Positions 9,937-18,315 of a DNA stretch of 64,000 nucleotides are shown here, in pieces; the stretch's first letter is position 1; every line of letters starts with the position of its first letter. This DNA comes from Streptomyces geranii (GTDB taxonomy: Bacteria > Actinomycetota > Actinomycetes > Streptomycetales > Streptomycetaceae): contig NZ_PJME01000010.1 in assembly GCF_002954775.1 (NCBI RefSeq), positions 124,001-188,000 on the forward strand, written 5' to 3'. Made by a program: the position numbers and the translations under genes. The notes beneath the pieces are model-generated. The model saw nothing but the letters and a program-made list of their open reading frames with translations, ran no database searches and was not told the origin of the DNA.

Positions 9937-10662
9937 ATGGCCGACGAGATCAAGTACGAGTACAAGTCTGTGCGGACAGTTCGCGGCACCAACGGCTTGG
10001 TGATCTCGAAGATGCAGAAGGACGGCTGGGAGCTGGTGAACCAGGCCCAGGGCACGCTTCGCTCCACCCTCGACTTCCGTCGGCCGAAGAAGCCGCAGCC
10101 GTGGCTTTTGATCGGCACGACGGCTGCCGTCCTCGTGACCCTGGCCGTCGTCATCGGCGTTGCCTCCGCGCTCAGCGACGGTGGCGAGAAGAAGGACGAG
10201 TTGGACAAGCCGCCGGCCGTTGCGAGCGAGAAGTCTTCCGCTACGCCGACTCCGACCGCAGCAGAGTCGGCTGCCGCGGAGGTGATCACGCCTCAGGACA
10301 ACCCGGAGTTCGCGGCGCTTCTGAAGGCGGACTCGTGTGACGACGCGAACCTGGACTTCGCGACCAGGCACGCGGGCCGGACGATCGCGTTCAACGGCTC
10401 GATCGTGAACATGGCGCCCCACGGTGACTACGACACCCGCTACGACTTCATCCTGGGCCCAGGCGACAACGGACCGAACACGACGGTTGGCCCCGCTTTC
10501 AAGTACGAGGACGTCAGCATCGTTGACCTGAGACTGACCGGCAAGAAGATCCCCGCCACAGCCGACGCAGGAGACAGGTTCCGCTTCGTCGCCGAGGTGG
10601 GCGAATTCAACGCGGACCAGTGCCTCTTCTTCCTCGACCCGGTATCCACGGAAACCCGGTAG
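9937..10662 (+). CDS. DUF4839-like membrane protein
   Basis: Protein of 241 aa. The N-terminal ~50 residues (DEIKYEYKSVRTVRGTN, KMQKDGWELVNQAQGTLR, LDFRRPKKP) form a small conserved module. One transmembrane helix follows (PWLLIGTTAAVLVTLAVVIG), then a Pro/Thr/Ala linker, and an extracytoplasmic domain with two Cys (SCDDANLDF and FNADQCLFFL) that may pair. This composition matches proteins annotated as DUF4839. The ATG at 9937 is preferred because the longer upstream frame is not conserved-looking. No function is assigned. The preceding ~280 bp holds the upstream gene's terminator and otherwise nothing recognisable. Confidence 0.78.
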   Translation: MADEIKYEYKSVRTVRGTNGLVISKMQKDGWELVNQAQGTLRSTLDFRRPKKPQPWLLIGTTAAVLVTLAVVIGVASALSDGGEKKDELDKPPAVASEKSSATPTPTAAESAAAEVITPQDNPEFAALLKADSCDDANLDFATRHAGRTIAFNGSIVNMAPHGDYDTRYDFILGPGDNGPNTTVGPAFKYEDVSIVDLRLTGKKIPATADAGDRFRFVAEVGEFNADQCLFFLDPVSTETR

Positions 10663-10707
10663 TCAGGGTGGGTAGTCGCATCGTCACGAACCAGCGCGCC
10701 CGGCTAT

Positions 10708-11061
10708 TTACGGGAGTCGGTCGGCCGCCGCGAGGCGCCCGAGGACTTCGGCCGGAGTGAAGCTCCACCCGACGAGACGGGGACCGCTCCAGTTGATGCC
10801 GATCAGGAGTCCCTCATCGGCGGCAGCAGGCAGATCGCTGCCTCGCCAGGTGTCCAGGGGCATGGATTCAACCCGTAGCCCATTCCCCCAGATCTTCGCC
10901 GCCCTCGTGGCGCGGGCTGACGTCGACCAGTAGGGAAGACTCCGCGTGCCGTCAGCCGCGAGGGGAACCGGGCTCCCCGCGTCGTCCCGCACAAGCCAGA
11001 CGACTCCGCTCTGGCGGACGTCTCTGAAGAATGCTGCGGCTTGCGAACCACTCTGACTCAT
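10708..11061 (-). CDS. DUF2750 domain protein
   Basis: Small soluble protein of 117 aa. It opens with QAAAFFRDVRQSGVVWLVRD, continues through a Ser-Thr segment resembling SLPYWSTSARATRAAKIW, and ends with the characteristic DEGLLIGINWSGPRLVGWSFTPAEVL. This is the pattern of DUF2750, often found beside other small DUF or immunity-like proteins. Start ATG 11061 is taken over an in-frame GTG six bases upstream. Function unknown. The neighbouring minus-strand DUF4253 gene belongs to the same kind of accessory set. Confidence 0.75.
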   Translation of the reverse strand: MSQSGSQAAAFFRDVRQSGVVWLVRDDAGSPVPLAADGTRSLPYWSTSARATRAAKIWGNGLRVESMPLDTWRGSDLPAAADEGLLIGINWSGPRLVGWSFTPAEVLGRLAAADRLP

Positions 11062-11187
11062 GAGCACCTGAGCGTAGCGTCCGCGCCACTCATCTCGGTA
11101 AGAGTTCCTGGAGGTCCTCTTCGGCGTCGGCCTGCCGGGCAGCGTAGTGAAGACCCGCGCCCAATCGACAGTGGCCCCACAACCTGT

Positions 11188-11970
11188 CTAGTCCCACCAG
11201 AACGACCAGGAGGTCCGCCCCACGAGGGCCGTCGCGTACTCGGGGAACGGTGTGGGCGGGTCGTCGACGATGTTGTCCGCGGTCGACAGCACATGCTCCA
11301 GAGCGAGCCGGCTCGCGTGCTCCGCTTCAACGAGAGGTCTCGCGACTGAGACGTGCAGTTCGCTGCCGAACGCCGCAACGACCTGGGCACCGAAGCGGTC
11401 CTCCCAGCTCCGCAGGAGTGCACACAACAGCGGGAGCGGTGCCTTCGCCGACCAGCCGATCAGCGCCAGAGCCTCGCTGCTGCGAGAGGCAGGGACGAGA
11501 ACGAGGCAGCAATCCTCCAGCCCGTACGGGCCAGTCCCGATGAGCCCGGCCAGCACGCTTGACGCAGCCACCTCGGGCGTGGGGCCTTCAGAGGCAAGGG
11601 GCGTCCCCGGCGCCAGGCCCGGCCACTGCTCGAAGGGCGGCCCGGGATCGTGTGGCCAGGGCTCGACTCCTTCAGGTGCCGGGGCCGGCGTCGTGTCCGT
11701 CCACAACGGCAGCCTCCTGCGGCGGTACGCGGCGAAGTCCGTGGCCAGCACCTCCTCCAGGCGGACGGCGTCGACGTGATCCAGGTCGCAGGGTCTGCCC
11801 ATGGCGTCGGGCAGGCACAGGAACGGAATCAGACCGTGTCGTCGGCTCTCGCTCAGCAGACGGGGCCACAGTTCTTCGACGTCCTGAGGGAACTCGTCGG
11901 AGACCCACACGGGCACAGGGTCACGAGCCAGGAACCGACCGGGAGGCAGACCATCGGGCAAGGGAAACAT
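11188..11970 (-). CDS. DUF4253 domain protein
   Basis: Cytoplasmic protein of 260 aa. The N-terminal half reads FLARDPVPVWVSDEFPQD and LWPRLLSESRRHGLIPFLC. The C-terminal half has the DUF4253 hallmarks LVLVPASRSSEALALIGWS, SWEDRFGAQVVAAFGSEL and an extreme end SWSFWWD. DUF4253 proteins are common in Streptomyces and in polymorphic-toxin immunity neighbourhoods, but the molecular role is not known. Start ATG 11970 is the first Met of the conserved part, and no clear ribosome binding site is visible before it. Confidence 0.78.
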   Translation of the reverse strand: MFPLPDGLPPGRFLARDPVPVWVSDEFPQDVEELWPRLLSESRRHGLIPFLCLPDAMGRPCDLDHVDAVRLEEVLATDFAAYRRRRLPLWTDTTPAPAPEGVEPWPHDPGPPFEQWPGLAPGTPLASEGPTPEVAASSVLAGLIGTGPYGLEDCCLVLVPASRSSEALALIGWSAKAPLPLLCALLRSWEDRFGAQVVAAFGSELHVSVARPLVEAEHASRLALEHVLSTADNIVDDPPTPFPEYATALVGRTSWSFWWD

Positions 11971-12035
11971 GGTCGCACCGTAGACCGCGGCACTGACAGC
12001 GCAGCTGACGCGAGCCAGTTCGCCGTACGAACGAA

Positions 12036-12071
12036 GAAGGGCCGGTCCCCTGATCCGGGGACCGGCCCTTC
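12036..12071 (-). terminator. Strong terminator after nucS
   Basis: A perfect 15-bp stem (12036-12050 with 12057-12071, gaagggccggtcccc arm) around a 6-nt loop. It starts 16 bp past the nucS stop. The stem is symmetrical, so it may also insulate in the other direction, though no plus-strand gene runs into it. Confidence 0.88.
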
Positions 12072-12086
12072 TCGTGTGAACAACCC

Positions 12087-12758
12087 TCAGAACAACCGCA
12101 GTTTGTCGTCCTCGATCCCCCGCAGCGCGTTGTAGTCCAGCACCGCGCAGCCGATTCCCCGGTCCGTCGCCAGGACCCGCGCCTGGGGCTTGATCTCCTG
12201 GGCCGCGAAGATGCCGCGTACCGGCGCCAGGTGCGGGTCGCGGTTCAACAGGTCCAGGTAGCGGGTGAGTTGCTCCACGCCGTCGATCTCGCCCCGGCGC
12301 TTGATCTCGACCGCGACCGTCGCGCCCTCCGCGTCCCGGCACAGGATGTCCACCGGGCCGATGGCCGTCATGTACTCGCGGCGGATGAGGGTGTAGCCGT
12401 CGCCGAGGGTCTCGATGCGGTCCGCGAGGAGTTCCTGGAGGTGTGCTTCCACGCCGTCCTTGATCAGGCCCGGATCGACGCCCAGTTCGTGCGAGGAATC
12501 GTGGAGGACTTCCTCCATCGTGATGATGAGCTTCTCGCCCGCCTTGTTGATGACGGTCCAGATGCCCTCCTCTTCACCTGCCCCCTCCTTCAACGTGCAA
12601 GGCGGAGACATCCAGTTGAGAGGCTTGTAGGCGCGGTCGTCCGCGTGGATCGAGACGCTGCCGTCAGCCTTCACCAGGATGAGACGGGGGGCCGACGGGA
12701 GATGAGCGGTGAGCCGGCCCGCGTAGTCCACGGAACAGCGCGCAATGACGAGACGCAT
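12087..12758 (-). CDS. nucS: Mismatch-specific endonuclease NucS/EndoMS
   Basis: Endonuclease of 223 aa that cleaves both strands at mismatched DNA and provides the non-canonical, MutS/MutL-independent mismatch repair of actinobacteria and archaea. The N-terminal domain reads MRLVIARCSVDYAGRLTAH and NWMSPPCTLKEG. The C-terminal RecB-like nuclease core carries GPVDILCRD and VAVEIKRRGEIDGVEQL, with the D...ExK catalytic residues, followed by AAQEIKPQARVLA. The C-terminus DDKLRLF resembles the terminal clamp-interacting peptide described in this family. ATG 12758 is chosen over a start 9 nt upstream because it gives the family N-terminus MRLVIARC. It is transcribed alone. Confidence 0.96.
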   Translation of the reverse strand: MRLVIARCSVDYAGRLTAHLPSAPRLILVKADGSVSIHADDRAYKPLNWMSPPCTLKEGAGEEEGIWTVINKAGEKLIITMEEVLHDSSHELGVDPGLIKDGVEAHLQELLADRIETLGDGYTLIRREYMTAIGPVDILCRDAEGATVAVEIKRRGEIDGVEQLTRYLDLLNRDPHLAPVRGIFAAQEIKPQARVLATDRGIGCAVLDYNALRGIEDDKLRLF

Positions 12759-13056
12759 GGTCGGCAACGCTACTCGACGCGCGGTGCTCCACGCGATTCG
12801 CCCACCTCAGAGTGCTGATACGGGCTCGGTGGGCCGACGGAACATGCCAGAGGCAACTGTTCGTTGTTGGCTGATTGTGTTCCTCAAGGGATGGTTATGA
12901 CCGGTCCTGTATCCGCGTTTTCCTGGTGCCGTCACGGTCCGTTGCCTACCGTAGTAACCGGGAGGTCGCGATGCGTGTACGGAGCGTGCTCGGTGTCGCG
13001 GGCTCCCTTTCCCTGTCCGGCAGCCCCCGCGACCCGGGGGTGCGAGAGGAGAACTC
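12759..13056. other. Divergent intergenic region nucS / SCO5389-family gene
   Basis: About 300 bp carrying both divergent promoters. A lower-G+C patch lies at 12850-12905 (gttcgttgttggctgattg), a likely promoter core. The plus-strand gene has GAGAGGAG before its start. Short ORFs across it match nothing I recognise. Confidence 0.4.
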
Positions 13057-13449
13057 ATGTCGCTCGACGTCTCACCGGCCCTACTCGAACAGGCCGAGCG
13101 AGGCGAGGTCGATGAAGCGGAATTCGTCGACTGCGTCCGGACCTCCCTGCCCTACGCATGGGAGATGATCAGCTCCCTGGTGGCCCAGCTGAAGGTGGAC
13201 GGCGGAGACTTCGCCGACAACCAGACGCCGCCGCCGGACGAGCAGGCACGTGGCCAGCTGCTGCGTGCGCTGGCGAGCGACGCGATACGCGGCGCGCTGC
13301 AGCGGCACTTCGGTGTGCGGCTGGCCTTTCAGAACTGCCACCGGGTGGCGGTGTTCCCGCTGGACGCGTCCGTTGACGTCAAGCTGGCCCGCTTCACCTC
13401 GGTGCGCAGTCAGTTGCTGAACCAGTCCCCGGAATTCCGGGACTGCTGA
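13057..13449 (+). CDS. SCO5389-family conserved protein
   Basis: Cytoplasmic protein of 130 aa starting at ATG 13057 behind GAGAGGAG. It has an all-alpha look, with SPALLEQAERGEVDEAEFVDCVRTSLPYAW at the N-terminus and FAFQNCHRV-like core residues. Key stretches are WEMISSLVAQLKVDGGDF and RGALQRHFGVRLAFQNCHR. I recognise it as the actinomycete family that sits beside nucS (annotated after S. coelicolor SCO5389), whose function is not established. The small size and the nucS neighbour are the only functional hints. It ends just before a long hairpin. Confidence 0.8.
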   Translation: MSLDVSPALLEQAERGEVDEAEFVDCVRTSLPYAWEMISSLVAQLKVDGGDFADNQTPPPDEQARGQLLRALASDAIRGALQRHFGVRLAFQNCHRVAVFPLDASVDVKLARFTSVRSQLLNQSPEFRDC

Positions 13450-13473
13450 GGTGAGGGTGAACTAGGGCAACCG

Positions 13474-13520
13474 GCTTGCCGCTCCGTACGCGGGAGGTGT
13501 TTCTGTACGGGGCGGCAAGC
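13474..13520 (+). terminator. Long stem-loop after the SCO5389-family gene
   Basis: A 16-bp stem (gcttgccgctccgtac 13474-13489 with gtacggggcggcaagc 13505-13520) with a single U-G wobble closes a 15-nt loop containing GGGAGG. The stop codon is 25 bp upstream. It probably terminates that gene, although the loop is large for a terminator and there is no U-tract. DNA downstream (13560-13610) has short repeats gtcgacc and atcgatcgg. Confidence 0.6.
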
Positions 13521-13606
13521 TCCCTGGGGGCGGCAACAGCGGCAGCGGCAGCGGAAGTCGACCTGCGTCGACCGGCGTCTACCTGTATCGATCGGCATCG
13601 ATCGGC

Positions 13607-14635
13607 TCAGCGGAGCTGTGTGAGCACCTCGGTTCCCAGTCGTCGTACGTTCTCCTCCGTGGCCGCCAGATCTCCGGACCCCTCGATGAGCAGGGCGAAG
13701 CGCGAGATGCCCGTCCGCTCGGACGTCGCCGCGAGCCGGTCGGCGCACAGCCTGGGCGTGCCCACCGGGTGCAGCCCGCAGAGGAGTTCGGTGTACGCCA
13801 CCGGGTCCCGCATCGAACGCGCCCGGCCGTCCACCGTGACATGCGCTTCCAGCCCCTGTCGCAGCCAGCCCGGCATCGCCTTCATCAGCGTCTCGACCGC
13901 GTCCGTGCGCCGGTCCGCGATCTGGCAGACGCCCGCCGACACATGGGCGGCGCCGTGGATCTCGTCCGCCGACCGCCCCGCCGCCCGCGCCGACTGCCGC
14001 CACAGGGCGACCATCTCGGCCTTCTCCTCGTCCCCGACATGCATCCCGAGCAGCATCGACAGCCCGCGCTCGGCGGCCAGCCGTACGCTCGCCGGCGAGG
14101 TGCACGCGACGACGACCTCCGGCCCCGACGCGTCCGTCAGCGACTCCGACGGGCTCGGTACGACCGGCACCTCACGGAACCTGAACCGGTCGCCGTCAGC
14201 CGACACGGACGGCTCGCGCAGCCAGCGGAGCAGCAGATCGAGTGACTCCGGGAACGCCTTCTCGTACGCCTCGATCCCGGTCCCGAACACCTCCAGGTCC
14301 ACCCACGGCCCGCCGCGCCCCACGCCCAGCGTGAACCGCCCGCCGGACGTCAGATGCAGCAGCGCCGCCTGCTCGCCGAGCATCACGGGATGGGTGGTGG
14401 GCAGCACGCTCACCGCCGTACCGACCCGGATGCGCCCGGTGCGGCCGAGCAGCAGCGCGGCCAGGGTCGTCGCGGACGGGCAGGCGCCGTACGGCACGAA
14501 GTGGTGCTCCGCCAGCCAGACCGTGTCGAGACCCGCCTCCTCGGCGACCTCGGCGGACCGGACCGCGCGGTGCAGCGCCTCCCCCTGGCCCTGGCCCGGG
14601 AACTGGGCCGCCAGCACAAAACTTCCTACGCGCAT
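13607..14635 (-). CDS. Luciferase-like flavin monooxygenase (LLM class)
   Basis: Probable FMNH2- or F420-dependent oxidoreductase of 342 aa with the bacterial luciferase TIM barrel. The N-terminus MRVGSFVLAAQFPGQGQG leads to the family motif GLDTVWLAEHHF, then TGRIRVGTAVSVLPTTHP and GGRFTLGVGRGGPWVD, typical of the superfamily. The C-terminal half contains ARSMRDPVAYTELLCG and ISRFALLIEGSGDLAATEENV. Start ATG 14635 follows AGGAAAGA. The substrate cannot be deduced. It is monocistronic, facing the SCO5389-family gene. Confidence 0.85.
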   Translation of the reverse strand: MRVGSFVLAAQFPGQGQGEALHRAVRSAEVAEEAGLDTVWLAEHHFVPYGACPSATTLAALLLGRTGRIRVGTAVSVLPTTHPVMLGEQAALLHLTSGGRFTLGVGRGGPWVDLEVFGTGIEAYEKAFPESLDLLLRWLREPSVSADGDRFRFREVPVVPSPSESLTDASGPEVVVACTSPASVRLAAERGLSMLLGMHVGDEEKAEMVALWRQSARAAGRSADEIHGAAHVSAGVCQIADRRTDAVETLMKAMPGWLRQGLEAHVTVDGRARSMRDPVAYTELLCGLHPVGTPRLCADRLAATSERTGISRFALLIEGSGDLAATEENVRRLGTEVLTQLR

Positions 14636-14936
14636 TGCTCTTTCCTGCTTCCTAGGCCCCGACACGGAGCTCCCCCGCACGGCATAACCGCTCGACACGT
14701 GCCGAAGTCACGGCCTGGCGAAGAGATTGGCGGATTGTCTGCAGAATCGGGCAGCCGGGCGGAGAGGGGCCGGGGTGCCGACGGCGGACCGGTGGGGGAC
14801 CGGTGGGGAACCGACGGGGGATTCGAGAAGGGGTTCGAGAGAAGTTCGTACGACGTGCTGACTTACTTCTACCCCGGATCGCGCCGCGTAGGCTGGAGTC
14901 GACCCCTGCCCCCTGAACCGCTCCGTGAGGTGTCCT
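14636..14936. other. 301-bp divergent intergenic region
   Basis: Between the minus-strand monooxygenase and the plus-strand Cys/His protein. It contains a G-rich stretch with tandem gaccggtgggg units (14789-14811) and a related ttcgaga pair (14822-14842). Both promoters must lie here, but I cannot place boxes with confidence and see no gene. Confidence 0.4.
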
Positions 14937-15272
14937 GTGTCCCCGCGTCGAAACCGCCCCCAAGACCCCGGCGGCTCGTCCGGCCGGAGCGCCGACGAGG
15001 ACGACTCCGGCCGGTACGGCGGCTTCCAGTCCTCGGAGAGCTGGCAGGGCGAGAGCTGGAACGTCCGGCATGTGGCCGGGGCCAGCGCCCAGGGCAAGAC
15101 CTACCGCTGCCCGGGCTGCGACCAGCAGATCCCGTCCGGTGTCCCGCATGTCGTCGCCTGGGCCGAGCACGCGGGCGTGGACGACCGCAGACACTGGCAC
15201 AAGGCGTGCTGGAACGCGAAGGACCGCCGCACCACGCGGGTGCAGCGGTCCCGTAACTCACCGAGGTTCTGA
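14937..15272 (+). CDS. Small Cys/His (zinc-ribbon-like) protein
   Basis: Basic protein of 111 aa. The first 40 residues are hydrophilic and disordered. The core holds a probable metal site: CPGCDQQIPSG (two Cys), then HVVAWAEH and HWHKACW (His and Cys), consistent with one zinc. The C-terminus is Arg-rich (RRTTRVQRSRN), suggesting nucleic-acid contact. GTG 14937 is preferred over GTG 14925 because GAGGTG lies just before it. Streptomyces homologues carry vague labels such as ATP/GTP-binding, but no P-loop is visible. Confidence 0.75.
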   Translation: MSPRRNRPQDPGGSSGRSADEDDSGRYGGFQSSESWQGESWNVRHVAGASAQGKTYRCPGCDQQIPSGVPHVVAWAEHAGVDDRRHWHKACWNAKDRRTTRVQRSRNSPRF

Positions 15273-15314
15273 ACTCACCTGTCAGCTCGGTGAGTTCACA
15301 CGTGGGAGTGAACT
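15255..15314. terminator. Convergent overlapping stem-loops
   Basis: An 11-bp stem (aactcaccgag 15255-15265 with ctcggtgagtt 15286-15296) spans the end of the plus-strand gene. A second 7-bp stem (agttcac 15293-15299 with gtgaact 15308-15314) covers the end of the minus-strand permease gene. The two share bases and cannot both form at once. Most likely this is a bidirectional terminator between convergent genes. Confidence 0.6.
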
Positions 15315-16179
15315 ACACGTCCCGGCGGTCCAGCAGCACGAAGGCGCCCGCGATGGCCGCGGCGGTCACACCGGCGAGCAGACCGAGCTGGGCGCCGCCG
15401 CCGCTGCCGTTCCCCTCGTCCAGGCCGAAGATCTTGGCGAGGGCGTTGGGCGCGTTGTAGTCGAGCATCTTCTCGCCGATCGTCCGCAGGCTCTCGGACA
15501 TCAGCAGGAACGCGGGCAGGATCGCCGGCACCAGCACGAGCCCCAGCATCGCGGTGATCGCGCCCGCCGAGTGCCGCAGCATCGAGCCGACGGCGAGGGC
15601 GAGCACCCCGAGCAGCGAGACGTACAGCGCGCCCTTGACGACCGAGCCGCCCCACGCCGTCCCCTCACCGCTGCCGTGCATCGACTCGGTCACCAGACCG
15701 ACGAAACCGATCGCGAACGCGGACACGACGAACGCGACCGCGAAGAAGATGATCAGCTTGGCGGCGAGCACCCGGTGGCGCTGCGGCGACGCGGTGAACG
15801 TCGTCCGGATCATGCCCGTGCCGTACTCGGACGAGATGACCAGCACGCCCAGCGTGATCAGGCAGATCTGCCCGAGGACCAGCCCGAAGAACGCGGGGAT
15901 CGTGTACGGCACGTTCCCGAAGTCCTCGTTCGTCGTCTGCGCGGCGACCAGCAGGCCGATGCCGACGACGAGGACCAGGAAGACCCCGAGCGTCCAGATC
16001 GTCGAGCGCACCGACTTGATCTTCGTCCACTCGGAGGCGAGCGCGTGCCCGAGATGTGTACGCGTGACCGGGATCGGCGAGGTGTAGGCGGCGGTGTACG
16101 AGGGGCCGGGCGCCGCCTGCCAGTCGGGCACCGCCTGCGGCACCGGCGTCTGCGTCGGGGGCTGCTGGGGCGTACTCAT
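15313..16179 (-). CDS. ABC transporter permease (ABC-2 type), cassette 1
   Basis: Membrane subunit of 288 aa. The N-terminal ~45 residues are Pro/Gln-rich and cytoplasmic (PPTQTPVPQAV). Six hydrophobic helices follow, for example WTLGVFLVLVVGIGLLVA, LGQICLITLGVLVISSEYG and AGVTAAAIAGAFVLLDRRDV. The motif SSEYGTGMIRTTFTASPQR is the coupling-region signature of ABC-2 exporter permeases with EWTKIKSVRSTIW N-termini. ATG 16179 overlaps the ATPase stop (ATGA). It works with the ATPase encoded just upstream. The substrate is unknown, and such pairs often export lipids or antimicrobial peptides. Confidence 0.9.
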   Translation of the reverse strand: MSTPQQPPTQTPVPQAVPDWQAAPGPSYTAAYTSPIPVTRTHLGHALASEWTKIKSVRSTIWTLGVFLVLVVGIGLLVAAQTTNEDFGNVPYTIPAFFGLVLGQICLITLGVLVISSEYGTGMIRTTFTASPQRHRVLAAKLIIFFAVAFVVSAFAIGFVGLVTESMHGSGEGTAWGGSVVKGALYVSLLGVLALAVGSMLRHSAGAITAMLGLVLVPAILPAFLLMSESLRTIGEKMLDYNAPNALAKIFGLDEGNGSGGGAQLGLLAGVTAAAIAGAFVLLDRRDV

Positions 16180-17381
16180 CGGGCGTCCTCGGGCTTGGTC
16201 AGGTCGGCTACGGGCGCGGCGACGGGCTGCGCGTACGGGTTCGGGTGGGCACCACCGGCGGCCACCGGCGCTCCGGGGCCGCCAGGAGCGCCGTACGGCC
16301 CCGTGGGCTGTCCCGGCTGCCCGGGTGCCCCGAACGGCGGCTGACCGCCCTGCTGGGGCGGCGGCGGGGCGTACCAGCCCGGCTGGCCCTGCCCCGGCAC
16401 GGGCATCTGCACCGGCGGCTGCGCGCCCGGCGGCAGCGGCTGCTGCAGCCCGGCCCGCTGGTCGACGGTCGAGCGGTAGTCGACGGCGCCCTGCGTCATC
16501 CGCATGTACGCCTCCTCCAGCGAGGCCTGGTGCGGCGACAGTTCCCACAGGCGTACGTCCGCCGAGTGCGCGAGGTCGCTGATCCGGGGCAGCGGCAGGC
16601 CCATGACGCGCAGCGCGCCGTCCTGCTCGGGCAGCACCTGGCCGCCCGCCTCGGTGAGCGCGGCCGTCAGCTTCTCGCGCTGCTGCGGCTCGGTCTCCGG
16701 CGTGCGTACGCGCGCGAAGTCGGCCGAGTTGGCGGAGATGAAGTCCCCGATGCTCATGTCGGAGAGCAGCTGCCCGCGCCCGATCACGATCAGGTGGTCG
16801 GCGGTCAGCGCCATCTCGCTCATCAGGTGGGAGGAGACGAACACGGTCCGCCCCTCCGCCGCGAGCGCCTTCATCAGGTTGCGCACCCAGAGGATGCCCT
16901 CGGGGTCGAGGCCGTTGACCGGCTCGTCGAAGAGCAGCACCTGGGGGTCGCCGAGGAGCGCGGCGGCGATGCCGAGCCGCTGGCCCATGCCGAGCGAGAA
17001 CCCCTTGGAGCGCTTCCTCGCCACGTCCTGGAGCCCGACCACCCCGAGCACCTCGTCCACGCGCCGCGCCGGGATGCCCGACAGCTGGGCCAGGCACAGC
17101 AGGTGGCTGCGGGCGGACCGGCCGCCGTGCACGGCCTTGGCGTCGAGCAGGGCGCCGACCTGGCGGGGGGCGTTGGGCAGTTTGCGGTAGGGGAAGCCGC
17201 CGATCGTGACCTGGCCCGAGGTGGGCTGGTCCAGGCCGAGGATCATCCTCATCGTCGTCGACTTGCCCGAGCCGTTGGGGCCGAGGAAGCCGGTGACGGA
17301 CCCCGGCCGCACCTGGAAGGAAAGGTTGTACACGGCCGTCTTGTCGCCGTAGCGCTTCGTCAGGCCGACTGCCTCGATCAT
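16176..17381 (-). CDS. ABC transporter ATP-binding protein, cassette 1
   Basis: Nucleotide-binding subunit of 401 aa. Walker A is GPNGSGKST, the signature is FSLGMGQRLGIAAALLG and Walker B is QVLLFDEPVNGLDPEG, with the H-loop FVSSHLMSEM. About 300 residues form the ABC domain with a C-terminal DUF4162-like extension. The last ~90 residues are a Pro/Gly/Gln-rich tail (GQPPFGAPGQPGQPTGPYG) that the cassette 2 paralogue has only in shortened form. Start ATG 17381 (MIEAVGLTKRYG) matches the paralogue. Cassette 1 and 2 share long, almost identical nucleotide stretches (see findings). Confidence 0.92.
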   Translation of the reverse strand: MIEAVGLTKRYGDKTAVYNLSFQVRPGSVTGFLGPNGSGKSTTMRMILGLDQPTSGQVTIGGFPYRKLPNAPRQVGALLDAKAVHGGRSARSHLLCLAQLSGIPARRVDEVLGVVGLQDVARKRSKGFSLGMGQRLGIAAALLGDPQVLLFDEPVNGLDPEGILWVRNLMKALAAEGRTVFVSSHLMSEMALTADHLIVIGRGQLLSDMSIGDFISANSADFARVRTPETEPQQREKLTAALTEAGGQVLPEQDGALRVMGLPLPRISDLAHSADVRLWELSPHQASLEEAYMRMTQGAVDYRSTVDQRAGLQQPLPPGAQPPVQMPVPGQGQPGWYAPPPPQQGGQPPFGAPGQPGQPTGPYGAPGGPGAPVAAGGAHPNPYAQPVAAPVADLTKPEDAR

Positions 17382-17544
17382 GCTCCGCACCCATCGAAAG
17401 GTTCAGGACAGCGGGGCGCACGCCCCCGTAAGGGTTAGGAGCTTATCGGGGAGCTGACGGTTCCCTTCAAAGAGAGGTAAAAGTGTCGGGAACATGCCGG
17501 GGGAGGGGTGGGGAGGCGAGGAGTGAGCGAGGAGAGGGCGAGGT

Positions 17545-18315
17545 TCAGGCGTCGCGCCGCTTCAGCAGGACGTACCCGCCCAGCAGCGCCGCCGCCACCC
17601 ACGCGACCATGATCGCGAGCCCGCCCCAGGGGCCGTAAGGCGTGTCGTTGTCGATCGGGGTGACCACCTGCATGATCTTGCTGCCGGCCTGGTCGGGCAG
17701 ATAGCGGCCGATCTTCTTGGTCGCCGAGACCGCGCCCAGGATGTTGGAGATCAGGAAGAAGAACGGCATCAGGATGCCGAGCGACAGCATCGGGCTGCGC
17801 AGCATCGAGGCCACGCCCATGGAGAACAGGGCGATCAGCGTCATGTAGAGCGCCCCGCCGATCACCGCGCGCAGCACGCCGGGGTCGCCGATGGACGTCG
17901 AGTGGTCGCCCAGCATCGCCTGCCCGAGGAAGAACGCGGCGAAGCTGGTGACGACCCCGACCACGAAGGCGAGCCCGGCCGCCACCACGAGCTTGCTGGC
18001 GAGGAAGGTGCCGCGCTGCGGTACGGCGGCCAGCGAGGTGCGGATCATGCCGGTGCTGTACTCGTTCGACACGACGAGCACCCCGAACACGATCATCGCG
18101 AGCTGACCGAGGCTCATGCCCGCGAAGCTCGTGTACGTCGGGTCGAAGGAGAGCCGGTCCTTCTCGCTGAGGTCGCTCCACTGGTTCTTGAGCAGCAGCG
18201 AGATCAGCGCGCCGAGCGCGATCGTCACCACGGCCGCGAGACCGAGCGTCCACACCGTGGACGCCACCGACCGGATCTTGGTCCATTCGGACCGGATGAC
18301 CTGAGCGGCCGTCAT
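17545..18315 (-). CDS. ABC transporter permease (ABC-2 type), cassette 2
   Basis: Membrane subunit of 256 aa, paralogous to cassette 1 but without its Pro/Gln-rich N-terminal extension. It starts MTAAQVIRSEWTKIRSVAST. It has six predicted helices (LGLAAVVTIALGALISLLL, LAFVVGVVTSFAAFFLGQ, LGILMPFFFLISNILGAV, GLAIMVAWVAAALLGGYVL) and the coupling motif SNEYSTGMIRTSLAAVPQR. It ends in KRRDA, comparable to DRRDV in the paralogue. Start ATG 18315 overlaps the stop of the upstream ATPase gene by 4 nt. The pair forms a self-contained exporter. Confidence 0.9.
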   Translation of the reverse strand: MTAAQVIRSEWTKIRSVASTVWTLGLAAVVTIALGALISLLLKNQWSDLSEKDRLSFDPTYTSFAGMSLGQLAMIVFGVLVVSNEYSTGMIRTSLAAVPQRGTFLASKLVVAAGLAFVVGVVTSFAAFFLGQAMLGDHSTSIGDPGVLRAVIGGALYMTLIALFSMGVASMLRSPMLSLGILMPFFFLISNILGAVSATKKIGRYLPDQAGSKIMQVVTPIDNDTPYGPWGGLAIMVAWVAAALLGGYVLLKRRDA

